Positions 24,150 through 36,703 of a stretch of DNA of 64,000 nucleotides are shown here, piece after piece. Numbering within the stretch: the stretch's first letter is position 1; every line of letters starts with the position of its first letter. The stretch comes from Cryptomeria japonica. Lineage: Eukaryota; Streptophyta; Pinopsida; Cupressales; Cupressaceae. The stretch spans positions 631,797,041 through 631,861,040 of the forward strand of contig NC_081415.1 in the NCBI RefSeq assembly GCF_030272615.1, in the 5' to 3' direction. A program made the position numbers and the translations under genes. The notes under the pieces were generated by a model. It was not told the DNA's origin and did not search any database. It was given only the letters and a program-made list of their open reading frames with translations.

Positions 24150-27100
24150 ATGCCTATTGAGACAAGGTCAAAATCTAAAAAGATGGGCGAACCAACGTAT
24201 CAACCCATCGACAACATATCAAATTCACAGTTTCAAACTAGTCAAACAGTACAAATTGAAGTTTCATCAAACACATCATTACCACCATATGGAATGGTTC
24301 AACTTGGACCACCTCCATTATATGAACCAGTATTTGTACCCATGAAACCAGGACATGGGAGTGTTCCACCAACACCAAGAGGAAACACACCTTTCGATTG
24401 GAATCAACCAAACCTGCAACATGAAATTCAAACATTACATGAGAAACAAACTCTTTCACAAGGATTTGGTTCAGATCAAGGCATTCAACAAGAAACAAAT
24501 CAAAACATTTTACCAGATTCTTCATCAGATTTTGATTCTTCTAATGATGTTGATATGTTCCTTCAAGATCCAAAGTTGACAAAAAAGATGGATAAATTCT
24601 TGAACAAGGTCTTTAAGATGTTCCCACAAAAATATCTTGACATGATGAGTAATGTGACCTCCTCAAGTGAGCAAATCAATGTGCAAAAACAACAAGGCAG
24701 TGAGCTGTTAAGTTTCTCTCCACATCCAAATGAAGAAAATGTGCAAGAAGAAACTCAACCTACCTTGATGAGTAAACATGCTTCAAAGGCATTAACAGTG
24801 ACTATTCCTCAAAAGTCACCATTTGAGACAATAAATAATCCATTATTTAACACAACACCTGTAACACAAGATCAAATGAAGACCACACAAATATTGACAG
24901 CTGTCCCTCAACAAGAAGTGGTTCCTCATATGCATAAAATTGGATCAAAATCTAAGATTCAAGAAAGCTTCACAATTGGAATGCCTGATATCAACAATGT
25001 CCAAAACAATTCTACAATGCAACAAAGTTCCTATGTCCCACTAAGTTCAATATATTTACCAAACACTCAAGTACTTGTTATGCAGACTATTGTGACAAAT
25101 CCTTCGATAATGGCGACACAAAGAGCTACAGATAGTGGTTTGCACCAACAACAAATGTTGCAACAATTGAGTAATACACAAAAAGTACAATCGAATGTGC
25201 AAACAAACAATGCACAACAACAACAATATCGCATTTGACAACAAGTTGCAGAGCCTTCTGCCCCTTTACGAGTTAATGCAAACTTGCAACCACCACAATG
25301 GATTGGACAAACAACACAACAAGTCAACGCAAGTGCCATACCCCATCTTAAGGAGAAACAACAAAAACCACCCAAACAAAGTTTTTTGCAAATGATGGGA
25401 TTTACACCGCGACAACAACAATTGGTATAAAGTCAGAAAATTCTGATTTGTTAGCATCAACAACAACATGTGCCTCAATATGTACCAAGACAAACAAGCT
25501 ATCATACTTCACAACTGCAATTGATGCCCATGCAATATCAACAACACCCTCAATTGCAATATCAACCTAGGCTACATACGATGATGCCACCACAAGAAGC
25601 ACAACAACAAGGTCAATATCAAGGCATGGCACAACCACAACAACAAGAGGTGTACCAAGAGCATTATATGCCGGAGACACCAAAGATGGCAATTTCAGAG
25701 CATCAACAACCAATCGAAAACACGATGTATCGACAAAGAGTACCTACCAGGATTAATGATGGACCTCCAAAATCTGATACAATTGCGCAATAGCTTGAGA
25801 AGTTGCAACGACAAGTCGACGCATTAGAAACCAAAGGAACAAAGAAGTTGTACACAGATCAAGATTTATGTCCTAATCCATTTGACAAGAGCTTATACAT
25901 GCCTCCATTCCCTAAGCATTTTGAGGCACCTAATTTTGAGAAATATAAAGGGAATGGTAATCCAAAAGATCACATTCGAGCATTTTTCGCGGCATGTACT
26001 AAGGTGAGTTATGAGGAAACATATTTAATGCGCTTATTTGCATGAAGTCTCATGGGACAAGCCATGGATTGGTATTTGCATCTGCCAGGAAATATAAAGA
26101 CTTGGTCAGAACTGGCTCAAAAGTTTATATCTCACTTCACGTTCAACATCGATAGTGACGTGACCATGTCAGATTTATGCAACACCAAGCAAAAGCAAGG
26201 TGAACCATTAGTGACTTTCTTGCAATGATGGCGAAGCTTGTATAGTCATTCTTCCCTAGATATACCTGAAGAACAACAAGTGAATTTGTTTATCCAAAAT
26301 TTGGTCCCAGAAATGATGTATGAACTAAAATTGAAAAGTCCCAGTACTATCGAGAAACTCATTAAGAAAGGGATGAACATTGAAACCACTCTTGTAGCCA
26401 AGGGAATCATTAAGCTTAACAAAGATAGTGAAAACACAAACAATTCAGGGGACAGAAATAGATTTTGGTACAAAAATAAGAATGTCACTAATGATGGAGT
26501 TGTTGATGCAAGAACGGCGAATGCAAATCAACCCCCGTTCACAATCAAGAAATTGAGTGTTCCTAATATGTCAACTATGGAACAAAATCAAACACCAATG
26601 AGCAATGTTACTCAACAGCCGCAATACCAACAACATACTCAACAATACACTCAACAATATAATCAACAACAAGGCCAACAACAAAACCAGCAACGCAAAC
26701 CTTTCCGGTCAAGAGATGGACCTCCTCGACAGTTTACGCCATTGGGAGAGCCTATTGAATCAGTAATGAAATAATTAATACAAGCAAAATTTATCAAGTT
26801 ACCAGATATCAAGGCAGAACCAGTGGTAAAGCCACATTGGTGGAATGATAATGCCTATTGTGAATACCATCGGTCAAAAGGGCATAAAACTGCATCATGT
26901 TTTCAATTGAAACATATGATTCAAGACTTGTTAGAGCAAGGAGTAATTGAGGTAGATCCGCCCAACGCGACCTCTAACACTGATCATACAATTTTCAAAA
27001 CTCCTTTGCTTGATCATGACAAGGGTAAAGCATCCTCTTCAAACTCTACCCAAACAACAAATTATGCAAATACTGGTTATAACAATGTCATAAATTGTTT

Positions 27101-30100
27101 TCATGTGTCAAATGAGTATGTTTCCAACCTAAGAATAAAGGAACAAGATCCTTCTTGCGCAGTCACCACTTGTTGATCCAAAATAGTCCTGAAAGGAGCT
27201 CCTACAGTTCCTCCCAAATCAACTCCTATGAGTCAGTATAATCTCCTAGATCATCTAGGAAAGACACCTGCACATATATCAATCCTTGAGTTGTTGAAAA
27301 TGTCCCCCATGCATCGCGCAGTCCTAGATAAAGCTTTAATTGAGTCCACTGTCCCGACAGACATTGATGTTGACCAGTTTCAAGCCCGAATTGGACATCT
27401 AGCTGTTTCCCAAAATGTTGCATTTTCTGATAATGATATCTCACCTGATAAGCTCCCTCATAATGATCCTTTACATCTTGAAGTCTTTGTCCATAATTGC
27501 AAAATCCGACGAGTCTTGATAGATGGCGGAGCGGGTCTTAATATTTGTACCTTGAGAGTGGTCATTGGCCTTGGTTATACAGAAAATGACATTGATGCTT
27601 CCAGAAGAATAACAATCAAAGCATATGATGATGCTGAGCACCCATCTAAAGGGATAATTACATTGCCTATCAGAGTTGGTCCAATGACAGAAAACACTTT
27701 CTTGCAGGACTTAGACCTCGATCTCCCTTACAATATGATTCTTGGCTGTCCATGGATCCACACAATGAAAGTAGTTCCATCCACTTATCATCAATGTTTA
27801 AAATATCCTTACAATGGAACTGAGATAACAATTCTAGGAGATCCTAATCCATTTCAATTTTGTGCTACTCTAAGGGATTCCCCTCAGTAGCAAGTCCCAG
27901 TCAATAGAGAGGCCCACTCACATAGTTATGTGGATCCTAATGAATTGTTAGATGCTATCAAAGGAAAATTGAAGATACAGGACCAAGGATGCAGAGAGTA
28001 TTCAATGGATCAAACATTCCTCATCGGGAATTTACCAATATCTCCAAAATCATATGGCAAACCACATTTGTTGCAAAAGGAACCTAAGGTAGTTATTCAA
28101 TATCAGTCTCCCACTACATTTACAAGATGGGGTGAACTTGACAAAGAAACTTTAGATGATGATGTCATAGATTGGCTTTATAAGGATCCAACTGAGACCC
28201 CACCTGTTAGGTTGCTGGTGGAACGGTATGGCAAAGGATTTACTATGCTGTAGAAGAAAGGATATGATGGCTGCAGTGGCTTAGGCCCGGACAAGAATGG
28301 AAGGCTAGAACCTATTATACCTGAGATGCGACCTCCAACTTTAGGGTTAGGTTTTGTACCATTGCGAATTGGATCCTCATCTACCAAAGTGACCACGTGT
28401 GGAAAGGGGCATGACTCTGATGATGAAACAACACCTGAGGATACCTGACCCAAAACTGATTCCAATGAATGGGAGTGGAGTTCTTTTTCTTCTAGCTCCT
28501 ATGCCCTTGACAATGTTTTCCTTGACCCTGATGATTTGCCTATGGAAGACAAACATGAAATAACTCCCCCTTCTAAAACATGTCCTAATGCTTGGATAGA
28601 GTCATTTTGGGACCCAAGCTCTGAATTAGATACAAGCAGTTCAGACAGTGATACCATGGATGTTTACATCTTTACCATCTCAGTCCTCCCTCTCCTTAAA
28701 ACCGATGATGACATGCCCCTCGTCTATCCCCAGCTTATCCAACATGACCAACAAGAACCACTCACATTGGATTGTTTTCAAAATGACGAAGCAATTGCAG
28801 AATTCCTTGGACTACGGGAAGGCATACCACAAGGTGATCATAAGGTAGGATTTGCTATTGATCTGGATTCTACAGCATATTTTGGGGAGTCAACTCCATC
28901 TTCCAGTCATCAAAATGAAAAAAGGAAAGAAAAAGTACAAAATAAAAAAGATAGGTCTTTGAGTGAAAACCGTAAGGCACTCTTTGATCATACAAAAGTA
29001 AAAATAAAAGACGTACCTGCGGGTGAAAACCTCTCTGAGGCGCCCAAAGGTGGAAGATTGGACATACCCTTATCAAGTCAGGATAGATCAACATTGATTT
29101 TGGAAATGACTAAAGAAATCAATTTGGGTACACCTGACAACCCTAAGGTCATTCATTTCGCTGCTTCTTTATCAAAACAGGAAAAGATAGATTTTGTCAA
29201 TTTCTCTCTTGAGAAAAAGATCAGCTTTGCATGGTCCTATGCAGATATGCCTGGACTTGATCCAGAATTAGTCCTTCATCACTTGCCATTAAAAGCCGAT
29301 GCCAAGCCTGTCAAATAGAAGCTCAGAAAGATGCATCCCCAGGTGGCTCTCTTGGTCAAGGTAGAACTGAAAAAATTACTAGATGTGGGCTTTATCAGAC
29401 CCATTGATTATACAGACTGGATTTCAAATTTGGTACTAGTTAGCAAAGTAACTGGGGGCATCAGAATCTGTACAGATTTTAGGGATCTCAATAAAGCATG
29501 CCCTAAAGATGATTTTCCACTGCCAAATATAGACATCATAGTTGACATGACTGCTGGATATGAGATGCTCTCATTGATGGATGGTTTCTCCGGCTATAAC
29601 CAAATTCGCATTGCTCCTGAAGATCAACATAAGACTGCATTCACATGTACTTGGGGTACCTACTATTGGAATGCGATTCCCTTTGGTCTTAAAAATGCCG
29701 GTGCAACATATCAAAGAGCGATGACGACAATTTTCCATGATTTCATGCATACTTTGATGGAAGACTATGTTGATGACTTATTATGCAAATCTGTCACAAG
29801 AGATAGTCATCTAGCCATCCTGGGCCCAATCTTTGACCAAATGGAGGCCTACAAGCTCATACTCAATCCAAAGAAATGTGTCTTTGGTGTCACAGCTGGC
29901 AAATTACTAGGGTACATTGTTTCTCACCGAGGCATCAAAGTCGACCCGGCCAAGGTTAAAGCAATAATGGATATGCCTCCTCCTTCCAATCTCCGTCAAC
30001 TAAGAAGTCTACAAGGAAAGCTATAGTCAATCCGCCGCTTTATAGCTCAATTGGCAGACAAATGTCATCCATTCCAGCATTTATTGCATAAAGGAGTTGC

Positions 30101-32361
30101 TTTTAAATGGACCGAGCAATGTCAGTCGGCATTTCAAGCTCTTAAGGACTATTTGCTATCGCCACCTATTCTAATGCCTCCTATAGAAGGAAAGCCATTT
30201 ATATTGTATATTTCTGCAACTAAAACAACACTAGGAGTTCTCTTGGCGCAACAGGATGAGAATGGCAAAGAGCAAGCTATTTATTATATCAGCCGGACAC
30301 TAGTAGGCTATGAGCTGAATTATTCAACTATTGAACGAGCATGCTTAGCAGTGGTCTTTGCAACACATAAACTCTGATACTATATGTTAAATCACCAAAC
30401 ATTGTTGGTTGCAAAAATTGATCCCTTGAAATACTTGCTTAGCAGAGCAGCTTTGACAGGTTGCCTGGAAAAGTGTGTTATGATCCTCAGTGAATTTGAT
30501 ATTGAGTACATGGAGTGAAAGGCAATAAAAGGAAAAGTCATAGCGGATCAACTTGCAGAGGCTCCTATTTATGATGATCATCCCATGTTGACAGATTTTC
30601 CGGATGAGTCAGTCTTTGCTCTTACATCTTCTAATGAATGGAAGTTATACTTTGATGGGTCCCATACCAAGTTCGGATCCGGAGCAGGCATATTGTTTGT
30701 CACCCCTCAAGGTGATGCTATTCCCAAGTCCTACAAAATAACTTTTCATTGTACCAATAACATTGCAGAGTATGAAGCACTGGTCACAGGACTCCGAGTA
30801 GCGGTCCACTAGAACATCACACATTTACAAGTCTATGGAGATTCTCAGTTAGTCATCCATCAAGTGAATGATGACTATGAAACAAAAGATGAAAATCTTA
30901 TTCCCTACAAGCATATGGTAGAGGTCTTCAAGACAAAATTCACGGCTATCCATTTCAGTCAAGTTCCAAGAATGCAAAACAAGTCGGCAGATGCGATGGC
31001 TACGATTGCTTCCATGTTAAATATGCCCCACAATATGGACAAATGTGAATTTTTGGTCGAACAGTTGCTTGTCCCTTCTTTTGACATTCTGACAGCAGAT
31101 GTGATGTGCGTTCTTGTTGGCCCTAACTCCCCGTGGTACAATGATGTATATCAATATTTGAAATCCCAAACTTTACCACCTAACCTTTCCACTAACCAAC
31201 GCCGAGCCTTCAACCGACAAATAGCCAAATATGTCATCATTGTCGATACCCTTTACCGTCGTTCCTTTGACCATACCCTCCTTAGGTGTTTGGATTCTGA
31301 CGAAGCACAAATGACTTTACACGAGGTTCACGATGGTATATGTGGGGGCCATTTCAATGGTCTGAGCTTAGCCAAAAAGTTGATTCGTGCTGGGTATTAT
31401 TGGCCCACTCTGGAAAAAGATGTTCACGATTTTGTTAAGAAGTGCTACAAATGCCAGATCCATGGAAATTACATTCATGCACCAGCCCTTTTCTCAATGG
31501 GGATTGGATCTTATTGGCAAGATTCACCCGACATCTGCAAATGGACACAAGTTTATCATTATAGCCACAGAGTATTTTACAAAATGGATCGAGGCTATCC
31601 CCATGACCTATATCACTGGTGTGCAAATTTCAAAATTCCTATTGAATTATATCATATGCAGATATGGGGTTCCCCTTGCCATAGTCACAGATAATGGTCG
31701 TCCCTTCAAGAATAAAGATGTCAAGGAACTCTGTGAAAAGTTTCATATCCAACACCGTTTCTCCAGTCCATACTATCCACAGGGTAATGGTCAAGCCAAA
31801 GCATCAAATAAAACCATTATCAAGATCTTAAAAAAGGTTGTCAATGACATTGGTCGAGATTGGCATGTACAGTTGAATCTAGCACTATGGGCTTATCCCA
31901 CTTCTATCCGCACACCTACTGGCGCAACACCTTATTCCTTGGTGTATGGTGCGGAAGCCATTTTACCCTTGGAAGTGGAGATTCCTTCTTTGCGTGTTTC
32001 CTTGCAACATTTGATTGATAATGAGACGCATGGAGTCTCTCGGTTGCATCAGCTTGAGATGTTAAATGAGAAACGTAAGACAACCCTGACACATTTGCAA
32101 GCATATCAAAACCGTCTCCATCGCTCTTATAATAAGAAGGTCAAAGGGTGACACTTTGAAGTGGGAGATCTGGTTTTAAAGGCAAACCCCAAGAATGTAC
32201 AATCTACTGACATCATCAAAGGCAAGTTTGAACCTAATTGGGTTGGGCCTTTCATAGTGACTGCAGCCTATGGCTCGGGGGCATATCAGCTTGCCACCCC
32301 AGAAGGTGAACCTTTGTCTGATCCTGTAAATAGCATGCACCTTCGCAAGTACTGGGCATAA
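24150..32361 (+). pseudogene. Gag-pol polyprotein of element 2 (decayed)
   Basis: The frame starts MPIETRSK at 24150 and ends at TAA 32359. Order: Gln-rich N-terminus (24150-25800); gag domain (~25860-26400); CHHC knuckle YCEYHRSKGHKTASC (~26860); protease LIDGGAGLN with catalytic Asp at 27522; G-patch (28227-28353); linker; RT (29331-30026) with YVDD at 29766; degenerate RNase H (30051-30560); second RNase H (YFDGS, AEYEAL, GDSQLV, SADAMA; 30618-31000); integrase (31290-32000) and C-terminal domain. About sixteen in-frame stops occur, each explicable by one transition. One frameshift near 31490 coincides with the loss of about eight residues relative to element 1. The catalytic integrase Glu is Lys (GQAKASNK), so integrase would be dead even without the stops. 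Confidence 0.93.
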
Positions 32362-33959
32362 TTTTCTATCAGCACTTCTTCAAGTATGATCCTGAAAAAA
32401 TACAAAAAATAAAAAAAAGCAAAAAATACAAAAAAATAAAAAAAAACAAAAAATACAAAAAAAGCAAAAAAAGCAAAAAATACAAAAAAATAAAAAAAAG
32501 CAAAAAATACAAAAAAATCAAAAAATACAAAAAAATACAAAAAAAAGTGAAAAACAAAGGAAAAGAACAAAAAAGTAAAGAGAAATGATTCGCCCTCTAG
32601 TGAAAACCTGGCAAACAAGCGCTTTGGGCAAGTACCATGGTGAAAACCTGGCAATTAGGCGCCATGTGTAATGAGATCATTGCTCCGTCATTTGTCATGA
32701 CCTCTAGATATGCTATCTCTCTGCAAGTTTATCAGGTCTATCTTTGTCCTGACCCAATGTTCTGTTCTAGGCCTGTAATTGGTCAGCATCATTGTCTTGC
32801 ATACTCCGTTTCTTGTGCATATGTTTCGGTCCTGGCCTCTATATATGTCTTTCAGATGTGCATTGGGTGCGTTCCCCTTGTCCTGATCAATCACTGGAAC
32901 TTTTAAATTCAAAATGTCCTGAAATAAATCCAAAAAAATTGAAAAATGTCTTGAAAAAATCATAAAAAATTGAAAAATGTCCTGAAAAAATCCCTAAAAA
33001 GTCAAATAAAGTCCTGGAAAAATGAACAAAAAAATTGTAAAAATTTGAAAAGCATAACAAAAAATATCCCCTTTGTGCATAAGACAGATCACTGAGCATC
33101 CCTCCAACGACACGCAATCACACATTGTGCTTTAATATCGTTTGTCCTTGGCACACTATCATGGGTCTTATACAGGGTGTGGTATACTTGAAACCAGACT
33201 GTGTCCTGTCTTAGACGGGGTACCGCATTAACCTGAAACCAGACAGCATGATCGTCCTATCAACACTTTCAACTTTTGACAATGAAGATCAAGATGTTTG
33301 TTTGACTTGTTGGAATTAGCGAGTCTTATCATTTATTGATTTATCTTCGATCATGTTCCTATGTTGCTCGATGATGTCACTGAGTGATTTAGAGTGACCG
33401 GGATGGATCATGGTCCCTTTCCTTTTTTTGTTGTGTTTGTTGTTTGTGGAATGTTTGTCACAAATTGGGGCAACTATATCATTGGGTGTCTATGATAAGT
33501 ACATTCGCTTTGTGAACGCCGCACATACCTCGACCCTTGATGTATGCACCCTAGGATGCTTCACTCATTCCTTGTGTGCGATGTGTCTGTCTTTTGCAAA
33601 AAGGGTTGCATTTCAGCTCTGGTTTTCAATGCCATGATGCTCTGCATCCGTTTTGCTACATTAAATAAAGGTTCTCACCTACTTCTGTGCATTTGTGAAA
33701 GCAAGTTTTCCTTCATCTCTAACTGTCCTTTGTCTAATTTCTTCTTACTAACATTTCTTCCGTCAGTCTTTGCAGTCTGTTTGATCCATTCGAACCTATC
33801 ATTTTCTATCATTCTTATCGATCAATTGGCCTCTTTTCTGGATGTTTCCGGCCAATTCCTCGAGGTGGCATGCATATGTCATTGTTATTGTCTGGGGCAT
33901 TTTCAGTATTGTTCTTTGAAACAACACTTAGAATCGCATTGTCTCAAAGAGGGGCAAAA
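32362..33959 (+). other. 3' untranslated region and polypurine tract of element 2
   Basis: It opens with an A-rich tract (32395-32560) built of AAAAATAC and AAAAAGC words. Two copies of GTGAAAACCTGGCAA follow (32600 and 32640), each with an AGGCGC/AAGCGC-type word after it. A second A-rich stretch with TGTCCTGAAAAAAT repeats lies at 32920-33060. The region ends in the PPT AAAGAGGGGCAAAA immediately before the 3' LTR. No ORF is convincing. Confidence 0.8.
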
Positions 33960-35575
33960 TGTAGACGTCTAAAACTGGTCAACGCTTGTGGAATCATACT
34001 TTAACATTTGCGCATTGCCTTATTTTAGGGTTTTTGCATCACAATAACATTTCTCCTATGATTCACACGTGGTCTTTATCATTTGCGAGCATCGAGTCTT
34101 TCTTTCGCATTCTTCATTTGTCTCACTTTCAAATTTGGTCTTGTCAATAGCAATCTTCAGTCATGATTTTGATCAATCTTATCCTGTCGCATCAATGTGA
34201 GTGCTCATTTGTCATATTTTGACATCGTCAATTCGATTTCATTTTGGACATCGTCAATCCTAATTAGGGTTTTGTCCTCTTATCAATCTTGTCATCTTGT
34301 GATCGATTTGTCATCGATCATTTTCGTTTTCAATCTTATCATCATGCGATCGATTCGTCATCGATCCTTGTCCTCTGGTCAATCTTGTCATCTTGCGATT
34401 GATTTGTCATCGATCGTTGTCATTTTCAATCTTATCATCATGTGATCGATTTGTCATCGATCATTGTCATTTTCAATCTTGTTGTCTTATGATCAATTTG
34501 TCATCGATCGTGGTCATTTTCAATCTTGTCGTTTTGCAATCTATTTTGTCATCGATCCTTGTCTTCTTGTCAATTTTGTCATTTTGCGATTGATTTGTCA
34601 TCGATCGTCGTCTTTATCAATCATGTCAATTTGGATCAATTAGTCATTGTTCCTCGTCAATTGGTGCATTTATCAACCAAATCATTTATCAGCATTGGTC
34701 TTTTATCAAGTCAGAATCATGATCAAATCAATCCTTCAATCAAGACCTAATTCTCATCCTTGCATTTCTATTTCATCTTCTAGGGTTTCATGATTTATTC
34801 ATTTAACCTTGTTTGTCATTTCTCCCTCTAGGTTAAATAATTTATTTATCCTAAGTCTTCTTGTCACAATTAAATATTTATTTAATTGGCTAACTAATTC
34901 CTCCTCTCTTTGTGAATTAATTAATGAATGAAAAATTATTAATTAATTTACCTAATTTTTCAATTTTCTAATTTCCTAATTTCTAATTCATCTAATTTCA
35001 ATTTTCTCCTATATTTCTCCTAATTTCATGGGAATGACATAGCAAATTTGTCATAATTTGTCATAATTGTCAATCAATCAATTTTGACATAGAAATTTGT
35101 CATAATTTTGTCAAAATTATCAATCAATCAATTTTGCATAGAAAGTGCAAATTTGTCATAATTTGTCATGTTTGTCATTCTTGATTTGCAATTTCCATTC
35201 GAATCTCTTCATGCTAATCTTGTCTTTTCTCCAATTTGTCTATAAATTGGATGAATTTCTTCAATCTAGGTCCCTAGTCGAATCAATCACGCTTCTAGTA
35301 TTCTTGCGCTATCGTCTTGTCTACTTGCTTTCACATCATGCTTATGCACTAGTAGGTGAGATCCACAAACAAAGCTATTTGAAGGAGAAAGAAGGACAAT
35401 TGAGCCACATGAAGAAGACATCTGCATTTGGTTTGCTTAGTTTTCAATCTTGAATGTCTTGTTTTCATGTTTTCATTGAGTGTAATTAGGATTGTTATCA
35501 TTGCAATTGAGTTTTCATGATTGAACTAGACTAATATTGATTTGCTTGTGATGATTTCCACATTTCCTAGATACA
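33960..35575 (+). repeat. 3' LTR of element 2
   Basis: 1616 bp, TGTAGACGTCTAAA…CTAGATACA, followed by the TSD GTATT. It carries seven 47-bp units (34284-34623) against eight in the 5' copy; this accounts for the whole 47-bp length difference. Many differences from the 5' LTR are CG in one copy and CA or TG in the other. Confidence 0.95.
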
Positions 35576-36063
35576 GTATTTATTAGTACATATATTTTTT
35601 TTTGGTAAGGTGGCAATGCCACTTGATATATTTTATTAATAATATATAATTTTACAATATATTTAAAAATTGGTTCAAATTGAGCTCCCAGAGAAAAGAG
35701 CCAGCAAGCAAAACTTTGGTCATTGCTCATCAACATGCCTATATAAGAGAAGTAGTGAACAATCCTCTAGCCAAAGCTAGTTACAAAATAGAGATCAACA
35801 AAGGAGCATGCAGGCTCATTTACAAATAGGAGCATGCAAGCTCATTTTATAGAGTAGGAGCATGCAAGCTTATTTACAAAAAAATTAAATGAAAAAGAAA
35901 TAACATAGGTTGCCCAGTGAATGAAGAAGAGAGCTCCAAAAAGAAAGAGGACTAAACCAACATCGAAGGACAGATCCATCTTCGTGGGATATCTTGAAGG
36001 CCCTACAACAAAGAAATTTTGCAACCAAAATTGACATGCCCCTGCACCAAAAAATGCCTGCAA

Positions 36064-36204
<141 letters not shown>

Positions 36205-36703
36205 TACAGAACATAGAGAATTGACAAGAAACACAAGGGTCTAAAACATAACTGACACCAATGACATGAGATCTGCAGTCCACCATTATAGATAAATGCC
36301 AAAGGAGAAGAGGTGAATGTAGAAATGCTAGAGAGAAATGAAGCACAATATTTTTATGTCATAAATGAAAAGAAAGAGGAGATATATCATAAAAAATATG
36401 ACAAACCAAAAGAAGCGGCTTACAGAGATAATCATGAAAACAATGCCATGCCAAACTTTAAATGGCATATGAAGGACATATTCCCAATGTGAAAATAAAT
36501 ATCTCCAGATTTCGCACTAGAAGAGAGTACCAAACACATGAACAACATCAATAACAACCAACTCATCATTAATGCATGCCAAGTGATGATTGAGTAAAGC
36601 AAAGTACCTCAAATCAAAACCAAATGGAATTATGAAAAGGAATACCTCACCAAGAGAAGAGAATATCAACTCATATAAATGAACAATCATATAATAAGAA
36701 AGA

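Larger units (their letters stand above)
20350..35575 (+). mobile_element. Complete Ty3/gypsy Tat-lineage retrotransposon (element 2)
   Basis: A 15,226-bp insertion with both LTRs (20350-22012 and 33960-35575), a perfect 5-bp target-site duplication GTATT (20345-20349 and 35576-35580), a PBS (22018-22035), gag-pol (24150-32361) and a PPT (33944-33959). LTRs begin TGTAGA and end TACA. Read side by side, the copies differ by roughly 5% in the first 340 bases, mostly at CpG, and by less toward the 3' end. The polyprotein carries about sixteen nonsense codons and one frameshift, so the copy cannot mobilise itself. It landed about 15 bp from the poly(A) end of the LINE at 35595. Confidence 0.95.

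Noticed and set aside
32286-32654. Phe-rich minus-strand frame
   Set aside because: It is the antisense of the A-rich tract after pol of element 2.
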